Of a stretch of DNA of 64,000 nucleotides, positions 10,820 to 22,949 are shown piece after piece. The DNA is taken from contig JAQFVV010006203.1 of NCBI GenBank assembly GCA_028023455.1, positions 7,410,821 through 7,474,820 of the forward strand. The letters are read 5' to 3'. The first letter of the stretch is position 1. Every line of letters begins with the position of its first letter. The position numbers and the translations under genes were made by a program. The notes beneath the pieces are model-generated. The model was not told the DNA's origin. It did not search any database and saw nothing but the letters and a program-made list of their open reading frames with translations. This DNA comes from Epiperipatus broadwayi (lineage: Eukaryota > Onychophora > Udeonychophora > Euonychophora > Peripatidae).

Positions 10820-13395
10820 TTTGTTCTATATATATATACAATGTTGCAAATAGTTGATTACAATTATACCAATAATAAACATTATTTCAATCTAAAAAAT
10901 AACCATGGGCAATTAAGCTTAGTCATCATGATGGATTAAACAGTCAAAGATTCTAGATCAATCCATAACTCAACCTGTCACTTTAGTGCTCAAATATTAT
11001 AATTTCCCAATTCCTACAGTTTTGCAATGATAGAATAATAGATTGAAAAGTTAAAAATTCATATATGTTCATGTACTAATTGTTAGATGAAGAAAATAGA
11101 AAAAAAAAAATCTGTTTGGTCAATTATATAAAATTGTTGAATTCCACCTATTATTTTGATGCCTGCATGATCATTTAGATTCACATAAACAAGATTTCTG
11201 ATTTCAATTTAGATTCCAACATATAATCACCAAAGTAGATGATGACCTGTTTTACACTTAATAATTCTATCACTGTATCAATTTATTTTAACTGAACACA
11301 TAATTAACTTAAAAATAGTTTTCAGTAAAAACAACAAAATCATTTAGTGCATCATCCAACATTCATTTGGTATTTAATAAAAGGCAGAGATCATCAACTC
11401 AATATATTTCTCTCCTAAGAACATAATCTATTTCACGCATTAGCTTAAAAAAAGGAAGGACATTTTGAGCATGATCTGATATTTAAAAAATCCTAAATTC
11501 TCTTTGATGAAGGTAGAAGCTAGAATCTAATCAGAGATTGTAGTGATATATATATAATAACATCTAATGACCATTAATTATTCAAATTCACAGCTGATAG
11601 TTAAAATAAAAAAAATTGCTTTTAAAAATATTATCATTCCCAATGTCAATAAAATTAAAACTAAAAAAAAAAAATCATGAGATTAACCCGATCCCTCCCC
11701 ATCTTTATTTGTATAAAAATTTCAGATACATTAAATTTATTCATAAAAGTAAAAAAAAAAAAAATCAACAAATTATATAGTTCTTAATATAATTAATTAC
11801 CTTCTATATAATAAGAAAATCAAAAATTAATGAGACTACAATAAAAAGATTGTTGAACAGATAAATGTTTTAAAATGCTGTTTAATAATGATCAGGAAAA
11901 GAGAACACGGCAATAGTTAGGAAGAATTTTCATTTTTAAAAAAGAAATTCTGAAGGTCATTAAATTTTTAAAGACTTAATATTAGGTATTAAATGTAAAG
12001 TGTTTAACTGGAATGTAGCTTCATATATAGCTTAAATGGAGATATTAAAAAAAAAAAAAAGAGGCTGGAAATTTTGAGATGTCAGTTTAAAAGAAAAAGA
12101 TAAAAAAAAAATGAAGATTATATATATTGTTTCACTAAAGAGGTTGAATTAAAAAAAAAAAGAATACTAAAGGTCGCACAAATATGTGTAGTTGTTTTTT
12201 AAGAGACAAAGCAACAATGAAAGATAAAGAAAATGGAAAAAAAAAGAAGAAGAAAAATGACAAAAGACCTTAAGCAGTTTTGGGACACTTGAAAAAAAGT
12301 TTTGAACGACTTATAAAAGCTTCCCAAGGGCGGATAACATTGCAAATAAATATGAATTATTTTATGAATATAAAAATGTATATATAAAACTTACACACAC
12401 TCGTAAATTGATGCAATGGATGAAGTTAAACTCTTGATTCAAATTCATTCATTTGCAAAGCTCACCCATATTTTTGATTGCTGCTTATCCCATACAAATT
12501 ACTTTTTTCTCCTTATGATAACATATTTTTTCTTTCCTTTTTTTTTAACATTGAAAAAGTTAAATGTGGACTTTAATTCTAATTTGATAAATAATCTAGC
12601 ATTTTGAATATCAGACAGACAATTTACTGGTTTATCAACATAATTCTTTCCACTTAATAAAATTATGGGTTAAGAAAACAAAATAAAAATTGAATTTGAT
12701 TTATTTCTGAAAAAATAAGGGGGGAGGGGAATGGAATGGATATTTAAGATAAATAATTCTTTACTCGATAGATTAAGTTATAATTGATGCTCTTTTATTA
12801 CATCATTCATAAAATTTTTAAAACCTACAGCAAACAAACGGTTAAATTTTTCAAAAAGGATTTGTAATCAGAATATATTTTTTAAAAGAGGCTTTATTTT
12901 AAGTCTGTTAGACATATCTTCTATAATTAAAACAATTTAGATAACTTGATAAAATAAAGATAAAATATAATATTTTAAGGTTAAGTATCTAAGTACTTTT
13001 AATTTATTATTTCTTGACTATTAACTGCTAATATGCATGCATTCAATAAATGTATTACTAATAGAATTTCTGATACACACATATATTTCTATAATACGGA
13101 CAGTTAAAATTAACCATTTTCTTGAGAAGAATTGGAATTCTTTATCCACAAATTAGCAAAATAGTGAGCTAAATGTGGCCAAATTTATTCCCATGGGAAG
13201 AAAGAAAAATATGCTTGATTGATTGAATGGAACTACTATGCTCAAATGTCATTTGACCTTCTGAGTATATATATACTTTTATACTGGTTTCTTTTTGCTT
13301 GATGATCAGTTATTAGGTTTTTTTTGTTCTCTTAGTGAACTTCTAGATAGTATACAAAATGAACTAGCCATTAAACTACCTATAAATGTGGTGCA
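10820..13395. other. Intronic stretch, nothing recognised
   Basis: AT-rich, with many A runs (for example 11099-11110, 11664-11674, 11751-11763, 12047-12060) and a purine-rich patch at 12040-12330. A 63-codon frame at 12416-12607 has no motif. No gene or RNA supported. Confidence 0.45.
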
Positions 13396-13887
13396 TCTAG
13401 ACCAGTGATCTCCAAACTTTTTTGATCACTACCCCTAACACGAAAATAATTGTAAGTTATATTCCCTATAATATATATGTGTGTGTAGTCAAAATCAATT
13501 TATTTATTTATTTTAAACAATATACATACATTTAAATTAAATTACAAATTTATATTTTGAATTAGAATTAAATGTGAGTAATGTGATTGTATTTGTTTAC
13601 TAATTTCGAAAAAATCTGATTTGATGCCCTCTGTTAATGTAATTTGAAGACCTGGTTCTAACTCTAATATATTTCAGTATTTGGTTTTGTCATTGCAAAA
13701 TGCTATTTCACACATGTATGTAGAACTAAATAATAAGATTGCATTCATTGTTGTGCTTACTAAATCTGGATATTTGGTTTTCAATTCCATTCACTAATTA
13801 TGAAAAGATTTTTCTTTAAATTCAGATTGTAATATTGTTCTTTTTCTCATGTCAGCTGTAAATAAAAGATGATCTCTTTTTACATTT

Positions 13888-14318
13888 TCAGCAAATGGGT
13901 TCATGACCCATTGAAACTGTTTTAATACTAGGAAGATCTATAAATTGCTTACAAAATTCTGTCTCTAAATTTTTTAAATGTGTAGATATAAGACTTTTAA
14001 TTTGTTCCACATTTACTTCATTTTCAAAAACAAAATCACACAATGATGCATGAAACATTTCTAAAGATCCCTTTTCTAAAGTCTCCCTCCACATCACAAT
14101 TTTCTTTGTCAAAATGTCACCTTTTCCTTGAAGAGACAAATTGAGCATGTTTACTTTTTCAAAAATAGCAGCTAAATAACATACTATCAACAGCCACTTA
14201 TTGTCACTGAAAAAGCAGGCAAACTTTGAACTCTTATCTTTGTCCAAAAGAAAAATGCATAATTCATCTTTCAGTTCAACAATTCTTTTTAGCATCTTCC
14301 CTCAAGATAACCAACAAA
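13888..14318 (-). pseudogene. hAT transposase, C-terminal part (broken)
   Basis: Minus-strand continuation of the transposase after the insertion. TEVCWLS, a stop, then GKMLKRIVELKDELCIFLLD and FEKVNMLNLSLQGKGDILT match the family's TEVRWLSRGKVLxRLFELRDE and LNxLNLSLQGR segments. The order and orientation continue exactly from LLYHTEA on the other side of the inserted block. The far C-terminal dimerisation part (LPFATTYLCE in relatives) is not evident before the 13403 end. Confidence 0.8.
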
Positions 14319-14326
14319 CTTCTGTA

Positions 14327-16360
14327 TTGTGACAGTCAGATGATGTATGTTGGTTTAACCTAGTTCGAATACTAAGTGAAAGTACCTCGAGGCCACCCAT
14401 ACGCGAGATATTAAATCAAGAATACTATGACCTCTGCTTTATTCGCCTATTCTTGAGGCTAATTACGAACCAACAACATTATCTGAGCCATACATAAATT
14501 AATTTTCAGCCAGCCAAGCTTAGCATCAACAGAAGAGACATGGATGGGAACACCTATGGAGCTAAATAGTTAAATGTGCATAAAAGTACTATGAAAAGTG
14601 TGTTTTGCGTGCCTGGATCATTGGAAAAGTAAAATAAAGCATTATAATAAAATTAGCAAACTCAAGCTTTTTAGTTAAATAATAGATATTTAATTAATGA
14701 CTTTAAAATATTAATAATGATTTAATGGCCTCCGCTATTCCCCTAAATTAATGAAACCAACTAATTAGACAGTAAAAACAGATTAAACGATATAATATTT
14801 TTGCGGTCTAGGTCTTTTCTTCCCAATTTTAATAAAATTGTCAACTCGAATCTCCTCGATAAAGTACAATAGTAAAAATCTTTTGCAAAGCATTTTCTAA
14901 TTGCTTTGTGCTAAAAACAGACAGTTTAAAAATTATTTAAAACGTATATAGCTAAATCAGATATACGTAATAATCTACTGGCAGACAAAAGAGGCATTAT
15001 CGAGGAGATCAAGTTGGCAAACAAAGGAAACTTACTCGTATGGAATTTAGAAACATAAATAAAATTGGAAAGAGATTTTAACTGAAAAAAAATTAACTTT
15101 TAAACTTAACCGCAATGGAATACAAAATATTTACACGTTAGTAATGAAGAATAGTGAAGGAAAAAATGTTAAATATAGATAGATGATCACACATATATAT
15201 ATTTAAGACTAGTCTAATAACAATGGTTACATTACAAATATCATTAAATAAAACAATTCATAATATAATTCAATTAAGAAAGGTACGAACAAAAGGGTAG
15301 AAAGTAAATAGTTCAATGGAGGAGAGATATGATTACCATCATGGTTCCTTGGTCACGTTTCCTACGGCGTTTGTGGCTTGATCTGACCATCGATAGGTAT
15401 TTGCCCGGACAAGGAAAGTGGAAATAAGTAGCATGCTTTTATGAAAAGTCCTACAGACACGGCACAGAGTTCAGATGACTATTGAGTGGATACTAAGGCA
15501 TTTTGATGGTATTTAGGAACCTCGGCGATAGGCAAAACTATTTATTTGCCTAGCCAAGCATAGTAGAATCAATCAAATTCATAGACTTTTAGCTTGAGCA
15601 TGTTCAAACTTCTCCATGATTTTGAAGACGACAGTTGTCTAACTTTTTGGAATAAAATCTCCACAAGCAAAATCTGAAAGAATTCTCCAAAGAGAAATCT
15701 GAATGCCAGCAAGAAAACTCTGAATCCCCAGTCTTTTGTTCTCACTTTTATTTATACCCCTTTGTCAGCTACCTTCTATTGTTTGTATGATCTTAGATCT
15801 TGATAAGCCCCCATGCTCCTTTGTTTCAAGGTAACATTTTCTAAAAATAACTTTTACTTTTTTATTCTAAATTTCTTTCTTTAAACTTTGAATTTTATTA
15901 ATTAAAAAAGAAAGAGAAGGCCATCTTTAATTTGCCTTGAATGGGCTAATTAATTAAAAATATACATTCTTTTAGAAAATGTTGGTGGGCTTATCTCAAA
16001 ATCAAATCATACTAAATATTTTAACAAGATTTAAAAAGAAAAATACACTCTTATTTCTTTTAATAAAATAAGCATTTTATTTCAGCAGAATTTTGCATTA
16101 ACTCATATATATACGCTTGACGTATATATATGTTTGCCTAATAGGTTTTACAAGTAATTTTTATTAACAGAAATTTAATCTTGAAATGGAATTTATTTAA
16201 AATGAAATAGTTAAATGCAAATACAAATTATATAAACGTAATTAATTTTAGCTTTAATGCAAAACCCTGCTGATATTGGACTATAAACTTAATTCAGGTC
16301 TATAATACAAACTAAGTTTATAGAAGGCTGTGAAGCATGTATCGAACTTCAGATCCATTG
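14327..16360. mobile_element. Unclassified insertion of about 2 kb inside the hAT transposase
   Basis: The hAT coding sequence stops at 16361-16369 (CTTCAGTAT) and resumes after CTTCTGTAT at 14319-14327. This is a 9-bp near-duplication (8 of 9) that looks like a target-site duplication. The insert is less AT-extreme than its surroundings, with patches such as CTCGAGGCCACCCATACGCG (14386-14405) and GGTATTTGCCCGGACAAGG (15395-15413). It contains an inverted pair CAACTCGAATCTCCTCGATA (14842-14861) and, near 14998-15017, the reverse complement of CAACTTGATCTCCTCGATAA. I see no clear terminal inverted repeats or LTR-style TG..CA ends and no protein motif. Candidates are a solo LTR with worn ends or a non-autonomous DNA element. 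Confidence 0.5.
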
Positions 16361-16368
16361 CTTCAGTA

Positions 16369-17366
16369 TGGTATAGGAGATTTTCATGGCTACTGCCCAT
16401 TTTGTTGCATATTATCGAAAATATTCTACTATTCAAGGGTCTTGTTTTTACAAAATTAACTATGTTGATAACATCCTGTAGCACACAATATATTTCTGGC
16501 TCCAATTTCTTTGCTGCAATAGCTTGCCAATGGATAATATAGTGTACAAATTTTGTGTAGGGTGCTATTTCAATTATCTCTGCCTTGAATCCTTTTTTAC
16601 TTCCAGTTAAAACAGCTGCTCCATCACTGGTTACCCTTATACAGTTTTCCCATAAAATGTTCTTTGTAACAAAAAAATTATTTACTGTTGAAAAGATGTT
16701 TTCCCTGTACATCTTCCTTTAAGTGGTCACACAAAAAGTAGTTACTCGTGTAATTCATTATTTAAAAAAATCAAATACCATAACTGAGCAAAATTGGTGA
16801 CATCTGTACTTTCATCCAGTTATATAGCTAATTTTCCACATTGAGTAATTTGATTTAATAATTGTTCCTTTAAATTATCAGCAATAATATCTATATGCCT
16901 AAAAATGATATTTGCTGACAAGGGAATACATTTTAGTTTCTCAGCATATTCTTCCCCGTGAAATGCAGCAGGAAGAACAAGTGTTTTGCCAATGATATGT
17001 GACTTTTTATCTTTTGCTATTAAAAAAGAAATTTCAAGACAGGCTTCTTAACATCTATCATTAAGTGTAACTAATGTTCTTAAATTACTAGATTGAGTAT
17101 TGGATGTTTTTAATGGTTTGTGTTCATGTTTGGGATGTTTAATTTGTAAATGCCTTATTAAAATTGATGGCTTCATACAAACATAATACACATATAGCAT
17201 GGGATTTATTGTTAACTACTTTTGATGTAAACCCAAATTTTAAGTAGTCTGCTTGATAATTTCGAATTTTCTGGTACAATTTTTTTGTACATGCCACATC
17301 GTTAATATTTTTATCTCGTCAATCTATGATTTCTTTGCATGCAATTTTTTTTAACCATTTGTCCAT
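16369..17366 (-). pseudogene. hAT transposase, N-terminal and core part (broken)
   Basis: Reading downward from ATG at 17364-17366 gives MDKWLKKIACKEI and soon a stop. Further on come a BED-finger-like YLKFGF..HAICVLC segment (about 17210-17280), several stops, and an open run ending near 16369. That run contains CIRVTSDGAAVLTGSKKGF, AIAAKKLEPE and FVKTRPLNSRIFSIICNKMG, then LLYHTEA. These correspond to CxGVCTDGAAAMTG, ALAAKKL and FIKARPLNSRLFxxLCxEMG in ZBED5-like hAT transposases. The D of TDGAA is kept as SDGAA. The first ATG parallels MDKWLN of the second hAT element at 30433. Non-functional because of stops and the insertion. Confidence 0.8.
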
Positions 17367-17744
17367 TTTATGAGGGATTTAAAATCAATAACATTTAAGA
17401 GTCAACTAATCAGTTATTATAATATGTATTGCTATCTGTATATGTTCTGTAAAGTTCATAAAATTTTCTCAATGATGATACATGACCTACCAGGCATTTG
17501 CACAATGGTGCACTGAGCGGCCAGGATGTAAACAATGTTGCCAGATATGAAATTCATTTGCCACCAGAAATTGATTCTGAATCCCACTAAAAAACCCACT
17601 AACTTTAAATTCTTAATTTCCTGCTAAAAAGCTAATAAAAATGCATCCCCCCCCCCAAATAAAATAATGATTGCATTTTGAAACAAAGCGATATTTCACA
17701 GTATATTGGCATACCTCCAAGTATCGCTTTGCATACTGCTGATC

Positions 17745-19430
17745 TAGATAGCAAATATTCACATTATTACAATAGACATTTTGTCTAGAATCTGGAAATA
17801 ATGCACTCACAATTTATCTTCTGTTCCACAAATAATAAATATTTATTTTTTTTCCAGATTTTTCTTTAAAATGTATATAAAGTCACTTTTATAATTATTA
17901 TCATTCTAATCTATTATCCATATATGAACAAAGACAGCAGACAGAAAAATGAATTTACTTTCATTCATAGTGTGAATTTCCCTCACTAAGGAGGATACAT
18001 TAATACACCAGCACTTGGAAGTTTTTATATGTTTTCCAGCAAATTCTAACATTACATATTGTATAAGTAATCTGATACAATATTATTTTATTTCCACGAT
18101 TTATCATTGACTTTCAAAAGTAAATAACATAACCAGATGTTTTGGCTTGAAATACAGAAAAAGTGAAAAACAGACAAGAATAGTTTTGCATATATATATA
18201 TGCATAGAAAGAATAAAATGTGTAAGTAATCATTTATATGTAGGTGGGTGTATTGCATGCTAATTTATACATTTAGAGAAAAATATATATTTATTTTAAT
18301 TAGACATAAATTTAATTATTGTACAGTATTTGTCATCAAGGCTGTATATTAATGGTGAAACAATCCAGATGATATCTGCTTAAAATCAAATTGTCAATAA
18401 AAATCAATTTACTGCAAACAATGTTAAACAACTTCAAACACATTTTTAATAATTTTATTTATTTATTTTTAATCACATTAGATTTACTTTTTGTTGTATT
18501 ATTCTTTAATTGTATATTATGAAAATACTGATTTAAAAATTCATATATATAATCTACAGAAAAAAAAAGTACTTTCTTTTTTTAAAAATTATGATGGAAA
18601 CTTTTAAATTCTTTAAAGAATTGCACGTTTTACATTTGCAATATGAAAAATCATGTAATTGAAAGTGTAATTGAAAATAATACACATATTAACTGCTTAA
18701 TTCCAGTACAAATCTTAGAAATAGTCAGTCTAATGTAATTTTTCAATAAGATCTATCAGATTAGTAAATTTTCATTTTACAGTTAATAATAGGCCATGAT
18801 TTTTCTACTCTCTTCCAGTTGCTATATTTTTAGCCTTTCATTCTCTGGGGATTTACTACACATTTTTTTTTATATTAGATAGTAATTTTTGATGATGTGA
18901 CATTAATGAAAAAACAATAAGATATAATTATGTAATTTTACCATCTTGTGAAAAGTATCAAATCAAACAGCAACTAAAAACATTTTAAGCTATAGTATAG
19001 CATCACTAATTTTTCGAATATTAAGCCCAAATTAAAATTCAGAATTTCCTTAAGGAGATGGTATATCTTACCAATTTAAAACAGAAATGAGACAATAAAA
19101 AAAACCATAAATTTTATTTTTGCTGCATAAAGATGCACATTAAATATTTACTAATACATTCTTATTAGCAGACAATTATTATGCACAGAGGAATTACTTT
19201 TCTTCATTAAAAAAAATAATAATAATAATAAAAAAGAAAAACAGCAACTTGTAAACAAGTACGCCTATTCCAACTCCAAAAAGATTAAAAAAGAAAGAAA
19301 TGAGAGGAGAAAAAAAACTACAATAGAAATAAGTTTTGTGATGATTATAAAAACCAATCTGTGAATCACAAATATTTCCACATAGAGAATATGTTGATCT
19401 ATTTAGTTGATATTTTAGATGTTGTCTTTT
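17745..19430. other. Intronic stretch, nothing recognised
   Basis: AT-rich, with a palindromic TGCATATATATATATGCATA near 18188-18207 and A/T runs. No gene, RNA or clear repeat family. Confidence 0.45.
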
Positions 19431-19434
19431 AATT

Positions 19435-19640
19435 TTTTCAGAAGAAAATTTTTGTTTTAAAACTCTTTAACACCATATCTAATTGTAGCTCTCCAATATA
19501 TTCTATTCTCTGCCATATCTTTCCAATTGAAACAATTAACATTGCACTTTTTTCAAATACCTTTAATCTAAGATATAGTCTACCTCTCCACAAAAACCAG
19601 TGCAGTCCTCCATTCTGGTCTTAAAAATTTTGTACCAAAT
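19435..19640 (-). pseudogene. Non-LTR retrotransposon, C-terminal tail remnant
   Basis: On the minus strand the reading NCFNWKDMAENRIYWRATIR followed by YGVKEF (about 19445-19545) resembles the last residues of a group of LINE reverse transcriptase proteins (pattern: W-x-x-LAxDR-x-x-WR). Upstream codons on the same strand (about 19560-19640) include a GRP-like piece but are out of frame. Only the tail survives. Confidence 0.5.
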
Positions 19641-20064
19641 AAAGTTAGTACCTTCCATGTTATCTATATTTAGAAAAAATTACTATTATTACTATTCTTA
19701 TTACTGCTATTGCTAAACTGATTAATCCACTAGGCATGGCCACCTATCCATATTGTGTGAAAGGTCTTCCACTTCCATAAAGGCAGAGGATTGCTAAATG
19801 AGTTACCTAAATGTACAATCTTTGCCAGCCAAAACTTCCACATCACTGAAATCCAGTTTCAAACTGACTCATTAGTGAATGTGCTGCCTCGAACAAAGAT
19901 CACAAACTAAGGACTGCCAGCCTATTAAGTCTGTTCTCATCATTCTCAAGAGCTCGAGGTAATTTTAAAAAAAAAGGAAATTGGAATCAGAGATGCTGTG
20001 ATACCATATATACTAAGCTATTATTAGTAATAAAATTTATATGTTTCACAATAAATAGTAATAT

Positions 20065-20252
20065 TAATTAAAGGGGATTTGAATCCAGACTTCCAAACTC
20101 CCTACAGTTATTCATTCCATTCAATATAACTGATATAGATTCAGCCTAAAATATGTATACAATAGATCATTTATCTTATTCACATATATGAGATTCTGTG
20201 GAATGAATGACTGTAGGGAGCTTGAAGTCTGGGTTCAAATCCCCTTTAATTA
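20065..20252. repeat. Fold-back (MITE-like) element with about 55-bp arms
   Basis: The left arm runs from AAAGGGGATTTGAATCCAGA through CCCTACAGTTATTCATTCCA (about 20069-20119). The right arm is its near-perfect reverse complement, TGGAATGAATGACTGTAGGG through GGGTTCAAATCCCCTTT (about 20199-20248). The spacer is about 80 bp. The arm contains GGGTTCAAATCCC, which resembles a tRNA T-arm or B box, so a tRNA-derived origin of the ends is possible. The outer bases continue as AATTAA/TTAATT, hiding any target duplication. Confidence 0.7.
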
Positions 20253-20259
20253 CATCTAG

Positions 20260-21255
20260 GTAAAATATATACATTGTACTTGTATTCCAATATTAATGAT
20301 AATAATAATTTATTCAAACATTATTAAAAACATTATTCAAAAGGTAAAAAACAGACAATCACTTTTGTGGACACATTAAAAAAAAGTTAATGCTATCTCC
20401 CCCAACTAAAAAAAGTGCTTTTTGTGTTATTTGTGTTTGTTACTACTATAGTCTGAGTAATCAAATTAGTAAATCATAGATTTAATTCCAAATGCTGAAA
20501 ATAGGGAGAAAAAAAAGAACGGTAGTCAAATAATTTGGTGCTCTAATGTTGCTAACTCTTTTGAGCCACTGACTAAACAAGAAATAACTAAATTGACTTA
20601 TTTGTAAAATATAGATATATCTGGCAAGAATTACAACCTTCTTAATCATTCAAACAGTATTAATTTTTAATTCATATTTCTAAACACTACATTTATATTA
20701 AACATTTCTTATACTTTATCTGCAAAATTTTATAATTTCAGTTATAAGCAATAAATATTTATAATAATCATATTTAATGTAAAATTTAAAATGTATTATA
20801 TATTGATTTCTCTTTTTAATATCTATCATTTAAAATGTTTTTGAAATCAAAATAACAAATAATATTTTGATAATTCTTGGTTTAAAGGACCTTATTACAA
20901 AGTTCAAATTCAGATGCAGCTTAAGTTTTATCAAATAAGTCAAGATTTATCAAGACTACTTGTGATGTTTTTAAAATAGCTGATATATAACTAATATTGT
21001 TATCAATTTCCAGCAAGTAAGTATCTAGTTTTTTTTAGTTGGAGTAGATCTCAGGATTGTTAAGAAGATCATCAATACCTTAGTAAAAAAAAAAAAATCC
21101 CCACACAAACACAATTGTAATTTGAGAAGCCTCCACCAACAATGAGAAATATTATACACTTGTAGGCATTGGCCAATGATTTATTTTATATAAATAAAAT
21201 GTACTGACCTTCCCCTCATTTACTTGGTTATATGGAGTTGTACATATATATTTGG
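20260..21255. other. Intronic stretch, nothing recognised
   Basis: AT-rich with an A run near 21086-21098. No supported gene or repeat. Confidence 0.45.
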
Positions 21256-21258
21256 TCA

Positions 21259-21281
21259 TACACACACACACACACACACAC
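21259..21281. repeat. (CA)n microsatellite
   Basis: About 11 uninterrupted CA units. Confidence 0.95.
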
Positions 21282-21779
21282 GCTATCTATTCTTTTCTTT
21301 AAGATAACCGAATCATGGCCTCAGACAAATAACTAATTAATGAAACATTCAGAAATCATGACTATATTTCTTAGTTATCCTGAACCCCAGGTTTTAATAA
21401 TAAACATTAATATTAAAGATAAGTCCTGCAATGTAGGAAAGATGGTAAGCCTTTTCACATTCATGATAAATACCTAACCTTGTGATCCCATTAAATAAAC
21501 CCTGCAATCTCATCCAATAATGTGATAAATTTCCATTTCCATATATTCTCCAGATTTCATTCGGACATGTTCTTTGCAGAGTGTTTTTACTTCAGTGTTG
21601 ATTTTTTTTTTTTTCCAATTTTCTGATTAATACTATAATTTTTTTTAAAAAAACAGTACAAAATGATGAACATTTTACCCGCTACTGAGATCAATATTGT
21701 CAAAGTACATCCATACTTCGGACAAGCAAGGGCATAATGTTCAAGGATGTAATAATAAAGTAGGCCTTCATAAGGGAAA

Positions 21780-22229
21780 GTGGTTGGAGAGCTAATGGTG
21801 ATCCAATTTATTTACAACTGTGCCCACAAATTAACATCCATAGAATGGGGAAAAACAGAACTTGGTTTAACAGAGAAAAATGTCAAATTGAAGGCCTTAA
21901 CAAAATTGTTGAAACTGATAAGAACCTTTTGCACAAAAAGAAAAAAAAATGAAACAAGACGAATTCTTCTGGAACAGTGGATGTTTGGTGACTTGTGTAG
22001 AGAGACTGATGAGTGTTTCATCATGAGAATTCATGGTAGAACAGTAGCAACTCTAATGGAAGCCATCAAACAAAATGTGGAAGAGGAATTGACAATTTAT
22101 TCAGAATGCTGGAAAGCCTATAAAACTGCTGAATTACAAGTTGTGGGTTACCGATCATTTTTGTGGGAATCATACTGGACAACATCAAAAAAGTTATTCC
22201 AACACATTGAAGAAATAATAAAAGTGTAA
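21780..22229 (+). pseudogene. Merlin/IS1595-type (ISXO2-like) transposase, decayed
   Basis: A 149-codon plus-strand frame collinear with metazoan Merlin (DDE_Tnp_IS1595) transposases. FIYNCAHKLTSIEW (residues 10-23) matches the region before the catalytic core. TKRKKNETRRILLEQWMFGD followed by LCRETDECF (residues 52-80) matches TxRKNNxGRxLPxQWVFGGICRETxECF. TIYSECWKAYKTAEL (residues 104-118) matches the second catalytic block. The first catalytic D (family EIDES) is replaced by LIRTF, and the D of SDCW is E here, so the enzyme should be dead although the frame is open. After residue 130 the sequence departs from the family, so the third catalytic position is not recognisable. No terminal inverted repeats identified. 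Confidence 0.82.
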
Positions 22230-22559
22230 TAATTAAAATTTTTTTTTTTATTGTTTGGTTTTGAAAAAAATGCATTTACCACTTATTAACATTTCTGGTG
22301 AAGATCCCATGCAGGTGTTTTATTGCATAATCATGAGTTAAGTGAGTCTCCTCCACTTTGGGAAAAATAAAAAAAATTACTATTAGTCTCAATTTTGAAA
22401 CAAAATTTTATCCACTTGAAATAAAGTAGACAACAGATGAATTGATTGTTTCAGCATGACAATTTCTGTTATACATTACACAGTAACTATTGTATGTGTA
22501 TATTTTAAGCATTTTGTAATTTGGTGATTGTTTTGTCTTATTTAAAGTAACATTTGGAA

Positions 22560-22710
22560 ATTGCATAAAATTTGTCAGATTTGTTTTTGTGTGAAATTCT
22601 TATTTTTTAGTATTGTTGAAAATGTATTTTTTCAGATTTATTTTTGTGTGAAATTCAGATTTTTTAGTATTGTTAGAAATTAAAATTTTTAGTATTGTTA
22701 GATTTAGACT
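22560..22710. repeat. Short degenerate tandem repeat
   Basis: The phrase TTTTTGTGTGAAATTC occurs at about 22584 and 22642, each time followed by a tract ending TTTTTTAGTATTGTT. A third partial TTTTTAGTATTGTTAGA lies near 22687. The period is about 58 bp. It lies just before the fold-back at 22728. Confidence 0.6.
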
Positions 22711-22727
22711 GGTGGAATTACTGTCAC

Positions 22728-22942
22728 ATATTAGAACTGCTATGCATTTTCACATCTATATTCAAACTGCTAATAACTTTGTAAATCTTGCGAAAATATT
22801 GTGAACACGTGGTCCATTTTGACAAATTTATCATCTTAAGTTTGTACAAGATCCAAGTGTACACATTACTTGATCAAATCACAAGATTAGAAAGTTATCA
22901 GCGGATTGATATGAATGTGAAAAGGCATAGCAGGTCTAATAT
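22728..22942. repeat. Fold-back element downstream of the Merlin remnant
   Basis: The left arm starts ATATTAGAACTGCTATGCAT and continues TTTTCACAT..GCTAATAACTTTGTAA. The reverse complement of the right end starts ATATTAGACCTGCTATGCCT and continues TTTTCACATTCAT..GCTGATAACTTT. The arms are about 90 bp, imperfect, with about 40 bp between them. This could be a MITE; a link to the nearby Merlin transposase is possible but the termini do not show it. Confidence 0.65.
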
Positions 22943-22949
22943 ATAAGTA

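Larger units (their letters stand above)
13403..17740 (-). mobile_element. hAT DNA transposon (ZBED5/SCAND3-like), decayed and split by an insertion
   Basis: On the plus strand the left end is CAGTGATCTCCAAACTTTTT at 13403, a typical hAT terminal motif. The proposed right end is CATACTGCTG ending at 17740. Flanking octamers ATCTAGAC (13395-13402) and ATCTAGAT (17741-17748) match at 7 of 8 positions, consistent with the 8-bp target duplication of hAT elements. Between them the minus strand encodes, in order, a BED zinc finger, the RNase-H-like transposase core and a C-terminal part. The coding part is cut in two by foreign DNA at about 14327-16360. The right terminal sequence is less similar to the left than usual, so that boundary is tentative. 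Confidence 0.72.

Noticed and set aside
14327-16360. Solo LTR interpretation of the insertion
   Set aside because: The left edge could start TGTGACAG, but the right edge does not end in CA and the duplication is 9 bp rather than 4-6; kept as unclassified.
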